Assembly: GCA_030016465.1 (NCBI GenBank)
Contig: JASEJL010000057.1
Span: 1 to 5,241, forward strand
DNA: 5,241 nt
Reading direction: 5' to 3'
DNA from: Patescibacteria group bacterium
GTDB lineage: Bacteria; Patescibacteriota; Minisyncoccia; Minisyncoccales; DG-74-1
Shown piece by piece: positions 1-5,241 of the stretch (positions within the stretch are counted from its first letter, which is position 1; each line of letters opens with the position of its first letter). The translations under genes were made by a program, and so were the position numbers. The notes below the pieces were generated by a model. The model saw nothing but the letters and a program-made list of their open reading frames with translations, was not told the DNA's origin and did no database searches.

Positions 1-704
1 CCTTTTTTAAAATTCCCTTCCTCTTCAGGCACAGATTCAATCCAGCTAAATGTAAATTTAGCTCTCATTGAATAAGGTGCGCAGTAGGGATCTACTCCGG
101 AAGAAGCCTTGGCAGTAAATTGAATTGAACCATCTTGGGCTTGATTGGTGACATCGAAAGTAGTTATTCCTTCCCAATCCCCAGGACAATCATAACATCC
201 AGTCTCACAAACTCTCCCTAAATAAACCCCATCAGCATGAATTTCAGCATATTCCCAGCTAGCCCCAAAATCTCCTTCTACTTGTACTATCACCTGAGCC
301 GAATACAAAGTTCCCCGCTGGAGAAAATTAGGAAAATCTACACTGCAAGTCCCTCCACTAGCGGTAGTAGTGCAGGTTTTAACTTCAGTAAAGCTGGGCT
401 TTCCTCCTAAAAAATATCTCACCCTTTCAATATCTAAATCTTTATCGATATCTGAATAAAAAATAAATTCATAATCTTTGGCAGATTCAATGATAAAGGC
501 TCCACTTTCTGCGTTTTGACCTTCTCTTATTTCCCTAACCATGGTTTCAATTCCCCTTCTAGTTTCTTGAATAGCTATTGATTGTTGCCAAGTATAATTC
601 TGGGTTCTATAACCCATGACAATGAATCCAGCCACTGCTCCCATGGCCAGGGTAAAGACAAAAATGGTGACTAGGGTTTCGATGAGGGTGAAACCTCTTT
701 TCAT
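1..704 (-). CDS. GspJ/PilW-like prepilin, 3' end outside the window
   Basis: Minor (pseudo)pilin, probably part of the type IV pilus or type II-like fibre served by the upstream PilC. The first 234 codons are visible and no stop is reached. The N-terminus is a class III prepilin signal, MKRG/FTLIE, with the cleavage glycine at residue 4 and the usual Glu at +5, followed by a hydrophobic helix to about residue 31. Residues 45-100 (RRGIETMVREIREG, then DYEFIFYSDIDKD and ERVRYFLGG) resemble GspJ/PilW-type minor pilins. Residues about 135-222 look like a beta-sandwich with cysteines at 166, 170, 173 and 208, possibly disulfide-bonded; its ligand is unknown. I chose the ATG at 704 because it gives the short MKRG leader typical of the family. 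An in-frame ATG at 728, directly after a TAA, would add eight residues. There is no Shine-Dalgarno sequence, because the upstream bases are the octamer repeat array. The prepilin call is firm; the GspJ/PilW subtype is less certain. Confidence 0.88.
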   Translation of the reverse strand, partial: MKRGFTLIETLVTIFVFTLAMGAVAGFIVMGYRTQNYTWQQSIAIQETRRGIETMVREIREGQNAESGAFIIESAKDYEFIFYSDIDKDLDIERVRYFLGGKPSFTEVKTCTTTASGGTCSVDFPNFLQRGTLYSAQVIVQVEGDFGASWEYAEIHADGVYLGRVCETGCYDCPGDWEGITTFDVTNQAQDGSIQFTAKASSGVDPYCAPYSMRAKFTFSWIESVPEEEGNFKK

Positions 705-804
705 TAAAACATTAAAACATATAAACATTTAAACATAATGTTTTTATGCTTAAATGTTTTTATGCTTATATGCTTACATGCTTTTATGTTTATATGTTTA
801 AATG
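702..804. repeat. 8-bp tandem-repeat inverted array (hairpin) filling the intergenic gap
   Basis: On the + strand, CAT trinucleotides begin at 702, 710, 718, 726 and 734. ATG trinucleotides then end at 740, 748, 756, 764, 772, 780, 788, 796 and 804. Both series have an exact period of 8. The left arm has four units of the form NNAAACAT (705-736) plus the first CAT. The right arm has eight units of the form ATG[TC]TTNN (738-801) plus a final ATG. The arms are mutually complementary with a few mismatches around one central base (737), so a long imperfect hairpin or cruciform can form, and the unequal arms allow several pairing registers. The first CAT is the complement of the downstream pilin's start codon. 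The array ends one base before the upstream pilin's TAG stop (806-808). Function is unknown; it has no U-tract like a standard terminator. Confidence 0.9.
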
Positions 805-805
805 A

Positions 806-3454
806 CTACTCAATTCTCTGAAGTTTAATTGTCTTCTCAGTATGTCCATCCACCTTAACTGAAGCAGTGGAGCTAGCATACCCTGTAGCTCCGGCCTCAA
901 TATTATACCAACCTTTGGAAAGGGGAATAAAATAAACTTGGCCAGTTTCATCTGCAATCTGAGTTTGATCATAGCCAGTATCATAGACCCTTATTCCAGC
1001 CAAACGTATTGGATCAGTGGTAGTAGCATCAACTACTTTAACTAAAAGAGTATTTTCAGCTCTCAGACCCACCTTGACAGTAGTAGTAGTGTTAGGCTCT
1101 AAATAAATTGGGGGTAGAGAAGGATAACTTATAATTAAATCAAGCTTCTGGCCAGCCGCTGAAAAATCGGAAAAATAATAGCGATCCCATTCTAAATCTG
1201 AAATCTTAACAAAACCTGAACCATTGGTTTGATGAGCTTTTGAATATTTGTAGATAGGATTTTCTTTAGTTGTTTTTCCTACCATTTTATCTCCTCTTAA
1301 ACGAAAATTGGTATTAGGAATTGCCGTCCCAAACGGCTCAGGTGCCTTAGGTAAAGATGGTGGTGCTTCCGATGAATAATGGAACCCCATATCGACTACG
1401 CCAGAATCAACTACCTTATCAGTCCTGGTAGTTTTGTCATCCATTTCCAAAGCAGACGCTGAATCTGAGCCGGCATCTACACAGAGACTGGTGGTGGCTT
1501 GACCGGCAGCGATTTGACTAAGATGAAAATCATCATCCTCTCCATTATTCCCACCCAAAACATTGTCTGGACCATCGGGATCAATTAATAAAGGATCAAC
1601 TGAAATACTTCCGGTACCAGCAGCTATTCCCTCATAATCAGGAGAGTTTCCCCAGACATCAGAATAGGTGCTCTTTACATTGGGAGAATCAGAAACTTTA
1701 ATTCCAGCCAAAGTATTATTTACCACGATATTATTTATTAACTCATTGTTGTTAGAATCTAACTCAATCAAAATTCCATTTTCTTGGTTTCGAAAAGAGG
1801 TATTGTTAGAAATGGTGTTATTTACGCATTTATCAGAAAGTACGATTCCTGATTTTTGATTGGCGTAAACCAAGTTAGAAATAATCTTGTTATTGGTGAT
1901 ATGCTCTTTAAGCCCAATGCCAGCTCCCTGATTAGAATAAGAAACATTATCTAAAATTTCGGTTGAGGCAGGATGATCAAAAACCTGAATTCCATCGTCA
2001 CCATTTAGATAAGTGGTGTTATTTTTAATTTGGCAATTATTGCTGTTATTAGAAACTAAAATTCCCTTTCCGCCATTTGAAAAAGAGCGATTAAAACTCA
2101 AAAGGACAGAGCCAGATTTTTTAATACTGATTCCATCCAAGGAGTTTTGATAAACGGTATTTCTGGTAAGATTATTGGAATTGGCTTTTTCTAACACCAT
2201 CCCCCGATTATTAGAATAAACAGTATTATGAGAAAGAAGAATATTTGAAGCATCTTTAATATAAATTCCATCTCCAGGATTGTTAGCCATAGTATTATTT
2301 ATTACTTCAATGTTCTTTGAGACAGAGCCACCGATATAAATCGCTGAGCTCGATGCATTGGTAATCTTAAATCCGTAAATCTTAAGATATTTTTGATTAT
2401 AAATATAAAAACCATAATCTTTTCCTTTAATTTTCACTTCTCCTGAATCTCCAGTATAAGTTCCGGCAGTATCTGCCACGAAAACAATTGGCTTTGCTGC
2501 AGTACCAGAGCTAGGGATATTAATTTCCTCTTCATAAATTCCAGCTCCCACTATCACCATGTCTCCAGCAAAAGTGGAAGAAACTGCCTTTTGAATGGTT
2601 AAAAAGGCAGTATCTGGAGTAAAACCATCATTATCATCTGATCCAACTTTTCTAACATAGAAAATCCGCTCAGCCTTTGCCTTTAAAGTGTTAATTAAAA
2701 ATGTACTCACTTTATCAATGCAAAAACTGATTTCTGTCCGCTGGGCATTGAAAACTGTTGGATGGGGATGGACCCAGCATTCGTTTTCTACCGTGGCAAT
2801 GGTTTGGCCATTATAAACTTCACCACTACTATAAGTTCTGCTGGTAGTATATCCGGGTAAAGTAGTGGTTACTCCATAGCCATTGGGAGGAATAACATAT
2901 TCATATTCTCCGACTGCCGTTTTCTTGCCAACATAAGCAATACCTGTAGCTAAACTTCTTACCTCAATACTGGGGGAGTCAATCATATCTCCTTTAGCAT
3001 CAAATATTGAGATATCTAAAATTCCAGCTGGAGTTTCGCATTCCTCGGTTTTTGTTCTGGGGCTAATAATACTATGTAAAAAAACTTCACCTCCAAAAAA
3101 GCCTGACCAGGATACTTTTACTTTTACTTTTTTATAATCGCAAATACAATCATTTTCATCATTGGGAGCAATACCGTCTTGCTGACCATCAATGCATTGA
3201 ACTATGGTCTCCACTGCATATTCCACATTATTTAACTCGGTGGTGGTGGCAGTCACCCCAGGAGTGGTGCTGGCATAGCTTAAATTTCGAAGCTCCTCAA
3301 TTTTCTGATTAGCAATAGCTGTCGCAGTAACCCGATTTTTTGACTGCCCAACCACCTTCATTGCCAACTGATAGGCACCAAAAATACCCAGAAAGACAAT
3401 GAGCATCAGGGCAACACCAACCAGAACATCAATAAGTGTAAAACCTTTTTTCAT
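806..3454 (-). CDS. giant PilV/GspI-like prepilin with inserted beta-helix domain
   Basis: Probable minor pilin of 882 residues, several times the usual pilin size. The leader is MKKG/FTLID (cleavage after Gly4, with Asp rather than Glu at +5), followed by a transmembrane/assembly helix to about residue 32. AIANQKIEELRNL (47-59) is PilV/GspI-like. Cysteines at 87, 103, 105 and 139 sit in the rest of the pilin head. Residues about 144-205 form a carboxypeptidase-regulatory-like beta-sandwich. A DUF1565/NosD-style segment (FYVRKVGSDDNDG, 265-277) opens a right-handed parallel beta-helix to about residue 692, which ends in VDMGFHY. Residues about 711-882 are one or two more regulatory-like beta-sandwiches with Thr-rich linkers. 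No catalytic motif was seen. By analogy with Thermus ComZ, a minor pilin carrying a beta-solenoid, a tip adhesin or DNA-receptor role is plausible but inferred. The start is the only ATG giving a proper leader; no Shine-Dalgarno sequence is visible. A 7-bp repeat hairpin lies upstream and an 8-bp one downstream. Confidence 0.9.
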   Translation of the reverse strand: MKKGFTLIDVLVGVALMLIVFLGIFGAYQLAMKVVGQSKNRVTATAIANQKIEELRNLSYASTTPGVTATTTELNNVEYAVETIVQCIDGQQDGIAPNDENDCICDYKKVKVKVSWSGFFGGEVFLHSIISPRTKTEECETPAGILDISIFDAKGDMIDSPSIEVRSLATGIAYVGKKTAVGEYEYVIPPNGYGVTTTLPGYTTSRTYSSGEVYNGQTIATVENECWVHPHPTVFNAQRTEISFCIDKVSTFLINTLKAKAERIFYVRKVGSDDNDGFTPDTAFLTIQKAVSSTFAGDMVIVGAGIYEEEINIPSSGTAAKPIVFVADTAGTYTGDSGEVKIKGKDYGFYIYNQKYLKIYGFKITNASSSAIYIGGSVSKNIEVINNTMANNPGDGIYIKDASNILLSHNTVYSNNRGMVLEKANSNNLTRNTVYQNSLDGISIKKSGSVLLSFNRSFSNGGKGILVSNNSNNCQIKNNTTYLNGDDGIQVFDHPASTEILDNVSYSNQGAGIGLKEHITNNKIISNLVYANQKSGIVLSDKCVNNTISNNTSFRNQENGILIELDSNNNELINNIVVNNTLAGIKVSDSPNVKSTYSDVWGNSPDYEGIAAGTGSISVDPLLIDPDGPDNVLGGNNGEDDDFHLSQIAAGQATTSLCVDAGSDSASALEMDDKTTRTDKVVDSGVVDMGFHYSSEAPPSLPKAPEPFGTAIPNTNFRLRGDKMVGKTTKENPIYKYSKAHQTNGSGFVKISDLEWDRYYFSDFSAAGQKLDLIISYPSLPPIYLEPNTTTTVKVGLRAENTLLVKVVDATTTDPIRLAGIRVYDTGYDQTQIADETGQVYFIPLSKGWYNIEAGATGYASSTASVKVDGHTEKTIKLQRIE
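1682..2314 (-). repeat. protein-level repeat: nine regular beta-helix coils of the giant prepilin
   Basis: This stretch encodes residues 381-591. A Gly-[Ile/Met] pair recurs with Gly at 396, 418, 441, 464, 488, 512, 536, 560 and 584, so the spacings are 22, 23, 23 and then 24 five times. An asparagine recurs in register at 387, 410, 432, 455, 479, 503, 527, 551 and 575. This gives an asparagine ladder of the kind that stacks at a turn of right-handed parallel beta-helices (PbH1/NosD type). The last six coils are strictly 24 residues, which points to duplication followed by divergence. The helix probably continues at lower regularity on the N-terminal side (about 340-380) and ends in the loop-rich segment 592-692. 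The fold is inferred from periodicity alone. Confidence 0.8.
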
Positions 3455-3461
3455 TTAACTT

Positions 3462-3530
3462 CATGGAACATGTAACATATAACATAGAACAAATTGTTCC
3501 ATGTTCCATGTTCCATGTTCCATGTTTACA
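3462..3530. repeat. 7-bp tandem-repeat inverted array (hairpin) between pilC and the giant prepilin
   Basis: On the + strand, CAT begins at 3462, 3469, 3476 and 3483, an exact 7-bp period with units of the form NNAACAT. After the short centre AAATT come four perfect copies of GTTCCAT (3496-3523) and a diverged fifth unit, GTTTACA (3524-3530). The left arm (ATGGAAC, ATGTAAC, ATATAAC, ATAGAAC) is the reverse complement of the right arm with zero to two mismatches per unit, giving a stem of about 28 bp with a loop of about 5 nt. The diverged last unit overlaps the pilC stop codon (3526-3528), and the other end lies 7 bp from the giant prepilin's start codon. The array therefore occupies nearly the whole gap. 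Its function is unknown; it might act in mRNA stability, partial termination or translation control between the two genes. Confidence 0.9.
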
Positions 3531-4734
3531 ATGCTCCCAGCATGGCATACATTGGCTGAATCATTGAAACAGCAAAAAAGCCAATTACTGCTCCGAGAAT
3601 AATCATAATAACTGGCTCAATAACCACGGCTAAATTTTTAGTGGCGTTAGAAACTTCTTCCTCAAAAAATTCAGCCAATTGAGCTAAAACATTTGAGGTT
3701 TCGCCGGTCTCCTCACCAACCGCCATCATCTGAATAACAATTGAAGGATAAATATTTTCATAGGGCTTCAAGGCCTGAGCTATTTTCTCTCCCTTTCTTA
3801 CTTTTTGGGCTGCTTCTAAGATGGCCGACTGATAATAAATATTGCTCAGGGTTCCGGAAGTGATTTCCAGAGACCTGACAATCGGTACGCCAGCTGTTAT
3901 TAAAGAACTTAGAGTTCTGACCGTATAAGCCGAATTGGTTTTTCGGACAATTGAAGAAATAATTGGAATTTTTAATACTAAAGTATCAATTATTTTCTTT
4001 CCAGCTTTAGTTCTCATTGCCTGCCAGAAAAGAAAAATCAAAACAACAAGAATAATAATTGCCAGATACCATTTCTGAGCTAAAAAACTACCCAAACCAA
4101 TAACTACTTTTGTTGTCATTGGCAGTTCAATCTCTAATTCTTCAAAGGTCTCAGCCAATTTAGGAACAACCATTACCAGCATCAAAATTCCAACTCCCAG
4201 CATGGCACAAATAACGATTGCTGGATAAATCATCGCGCCCTTGATTTTTGATTTTAGCTCATATTCCCTTTCCATTTGTTGGGCTAAAGTTTTCAAAACA
4301 TCTTCTAAAGTTCCTGACTCCTCACCCACCTTGACCATGCTCTGGAATAATTCGGAAAAAATATCCGGATATTTTTGCAAGGAGTCAGAAAAATTTTTCC
4401 CCTTAACAATTTCATCGAGAATATTTAACAAAGCCTTTTTAAATTTCTGGCTTTTTGTCTGATTGGCTAAGATTTCCAGGACCCGAGGTAGAGGAAGACC
4501 AGCTGAAATCATTACCCGAAGATTTCTAGTGAAAAAAATTTTTTCGGTTAGGGAAACACCGAGGAAAGGCATCCTCCACCACTTTTTTTTAAAAGTGGTG
4601 GGAGATTCAGCCCTAATTAAAATCCAACCTTCTTGCCGGAGGGTTCTGGCTAATTGATGTTCGTCTTTAGCTTCTAAAACTCCAGATTTACTTTCCCCTC
4701 GTAAGGATTGAGCGGTGTAAAAATATTGTGGCAT
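3526..4734 (-). CDS. pilC: type IV pilus / type II secretion inner-membrane platform protein PilC (GspF family)
   Basis: Polytopic platform protein that couples the cytoplasmic assembly ATPase to pilin insertion. Its 402 residues match the normal family length. A short N-terminal region (1-45) is followed by two homologous T2SF domains. The first runs about 66-190 (FTRNLRVMISAGLPL, then VGEESGTLEDVL); the second about 268-392 (VRTLSSLITAGVPIVRSLE, then VGEETGETSNVL). Membrane segments lie at about 168-190, 222-238 and 371-392, the usual three. The start gives the expected MPQYFYTA N-terminus and lies 8 nt after the preceding stop, suggesting translational coupling. A weak GAAGAGAGA (4754-4746) lies 11 nt upstream. 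No ATPase (pilB/pilT) or prepilin peptidase gene is in the window. The family call is secure. Pilus versus secretion pseudopilus cannot be settled here, though pilus is favoured by the PilV-like partner. Confidence 0.96.
   Translation of the reverse strand: MPQYFYTAQSLRGESKSGVLEAKDEHQLARTLRQEGWILIRAESPTTFKKKWWRMPFLGVSLTEKIFFTRNLRVMISAGLPLPRVLEILANQTKSQKFKKALLNILDEIVKGKNFSDSLQKYPDIFSELFQSMVKVGEESGTLEDVLKTLAQQMEREYELKSKIKGAMIYPAIVICAMLGVGILMLVMVVPKLAETFEELEIELPMTTKVVIGLGSFLAQKWYLAIIILVVLIFLFWQAMRTKAGKKIIDTLVLKIPIISSIVRKTNSAYTVRTLSSLITAGVPIVRSLEITSGTLSNIYYQSAILEAAQKVRKGEKIAQALKPYENIYPSIVIQMMAVGEETGETSNVLAQLAEFFEEEVSNATKNLAVVIEPVIMIILGAVIGFFAVSMIQPMYAMLGAL
4576..4601. other. perfect 11-bp hairpin inside pilC
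   Basis: CCACCACTTTT (4576-4586) and AAAAGTGGTGG (4591-4601) are perfect inverted repeats around a TTTT loop. The element lies in the linker between the pilC N-terminal region and the first T2SF domain and encodes roughly PTTFKKKWW (residues 45-53). In the coding strand it holds a run of eight A, read as AAA AAA AAG. It may be incidental to the Pro-Thr-Thr/Lys/Trp-Trp linker codons. A structural or regulatory role is possible but nothing else in the sequence supports it. Confidence 0.6.
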
Positions 4735-4742
4735 TGTAAAAT

Positions 4743-5153
4743 TTATCTCTCTTCTTTAAATTTTCTTATCATTTCTACTATCTGAGAAGGGGTGTAATCT
4801 AAGATAAGAATATATTTATCCAATTTTAGATTCATTTCTTTTATTTCTTGAAGATCATAATTACCTAAAACAAAAATAGGGATATCTTTTGTTTCTTTGT
4901 CTTCTTTTAGTTCTTCAAGGAATTTTATCCTTGGAGAGTTTAGTCTCTGAAGCTTTTCTGGAGAAAAAGTAGGATAAGGAAAGAGAAAAAGCATTAAGAT
5001 AAAATCAGGTTTCTCTTTCTTTATTTTTTCAATATCTAAATCTAATCTGGAAGCTATTTTTACCTCAAAATGGTTCATTATAAAACTCTTTTCATATCCG
5101 CTTATTAAATCTTTTTCTTCTTGATATTCATCTTTTATTAATAATATCTTCAT
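4743..5153 (-). CDS. degenerate CheY-like receiver (pseudo-receiver) protein
   Basis: Stand-alone protein of 136 residues, about the length of a single receiver domain with no output domain. The CheY pattern is recognisable. MKILLIKDE at the N-terminus is the first strand, with the acidic pair as D7/E8. KKEKPDFILMLFLFP (45-59) corresponds to the usual PDxxLLDxxxP, IPIFVLG (91-97) to the strand ending in the conserved Thr/Ser, and KYILILDYTP (113-122) to the KYLVKADFTP-type end. The phosphoacceptor Asp aligns with Leu55, the Thr/Ser with Gly97 and the Lys with Ile117, so phosphotransfer by the normal route is unlikely. It lies 23 nt after a histidine kinase gene and 8 nt before pilC. It could be a phosphorylation-independent adaptor or an inhibitor of the kinase, but this is inferred from position. 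No Shine-Dalgarno sequence is seen; the start is preceded by an A-rich run. Confidence 0.8.
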   Translation of the reverse strand: MKILLIKDEYQEEKDLISGYEKSFIMNHFEVKIASRLDLDIEKIKKEKPDFILMLFLFPYPTFSPEKLQRLNSPRIKFLEELKEDKETKDIPIFVLGNYDLQEIKEMNLKLDKYILILDYTPSQIVEMIRKFKEER

Positions 5154-5176
5154 TTTTTTATTTTGAATTATAGAAA

Positions 5177-5241
5177 CTATTTTATGGGTAATTCAATATA
5201 AAAAGTTGAGCCTTTATCTTCACCTTCTGATTCTGCCCAGA
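5177..5241 (-). CDS. sensor histidine kinase, C-terminal fragment
   Basis: Only the last 21 full codons and a TAG stop are inside the window. They read WAESEGEDKGSTFYIELPIK plus the stop. This is the characteristic end of the HATPase_c domain of sensor histidine kinases: a WAESEG strand/turn, then GSTFxxxLP as the final strand. The base pair before the first codon (xTC) fits the Ile, Val, Leu or Phe common there. The rest, including the phospho-acceptor His, N and G boxes and any sensor domain, lies beyond position 5241. It is followed after 23 nt by the pseudo-receiver gene and is probably cotranscribed with it and pilC. Nothing can be said about its stimulus. Confidence 0.82.
   Translation of the reverse strand, partial: WAESEGEDKGSTFYIELPIK

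Noticed and set aside
702..804. CRISPR array
   Set aside because: Units are 8 bp with no spacers and are inverted about a centre; no cas genes are nearby.
790..984. Minus-strand 64-codon open frame
   Set aside because: It overlaps the end of the giant prepilin in another frame and has no family resemblance.
1668..1859. Plus-strand 63-codon open frame
   Set aside because: It is antisense to the beta-helix coils; its composition is explained by the repetitive coding sequence on the other strand.
3462..3530. Ordinary rho-independent terminator
   Set aside because: The stem is long and imperfect with low GC and no U-tract on the transcript side; it also overlaps a stop codon and lies between genes that look cotranscribed.
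4533..4544. A6T6 palindrome as a possible regulatory site
   Set aside because: It is explained by Lys-Ile-Phe-Phe codons in pilC (residues 65-68) in an AT-rich genome; no promoter elements surround it.
4241..4657. Two adjacent plus-strand open frames (4241-4462 and 4463-4657)
   Set aside because: Both are antisense to well-conserved pilC sequence and resemble no known protein.
5154..5176. Promoter for the pseudo-receiver gene
   Set aside because: The 23-bp gap after the histidine kinase stop is AT-rich but too short to hold a complete promoter, and no clear -10/-35 pair was seen.

Overview
This is an AT-rich bacterial window in which every supported gene lies on the minus strand, so reading order runs from high to low coordinates. 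The likely source is a Patescibacteria/CPR bacterium (Parcubacteria-like). The reasons are several prepilins starting MK[KR]GFTLI, a large modular PilV-type pilin carrying carboxypeptidase-regulatory-like beta-sandwiches, mostly absent or weak Shine-Dalgarno sequences, tight gene spacing, and intergenic gaps made of ATG-phased micro-repeat hairpins. The lineage is an inference from style, not from a marker gene.

Layout in transcription order: (1) 5241-5177, the last codons of a sensor histidine kinase; (2) 5153-4743, a small CheY-like receiver that has lost its phosphorylation residues; (3) 4734-3526, a complete PilC/GspF inner-membrane platform protein; (4) about 70 bp made almost entirely of a 7-bp repeat hairpin; (5) 3454-806, a very large (882-residue) PilV/GspI-like prepilin with a right-handed beta-helix set between beta-sandwich modules; (6) about 100 bp made entirely of an 8-bp repeat hairpin that includes the next start codon; (7) 704-1, a GspJ/PilW-like prepilin that runs off the window. 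No gap reaches 300 bases, and no RNA gene, insertion sequence or CRISPR array was seen.

The genes fit one type IV pilus (or pseudopilus) module. PilC anchors fibre assembly in the membrane, and the two prepilins look like minor pilins that would start or cap the fibre. The giant one would display a long beta-solenoid at or near the tip, as an adhesin or a macromolecule/DNA receptor. The histidine kinase and degenerate receiver lie directly upstream and may set expression or function of the pilus, but that link rests on position only.

The least explained features are the two intergenic arrays. They flank the giant pilin gene on both sides. Each consists of one arm of NN-AA(A)-CAT units and an inverted arm of ATG-(T)TT-NN units, with an exact period of 7 bp in one and 8 bp in the other. 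The 8-bp array runs in phase into the start codon of the downstream pilin.
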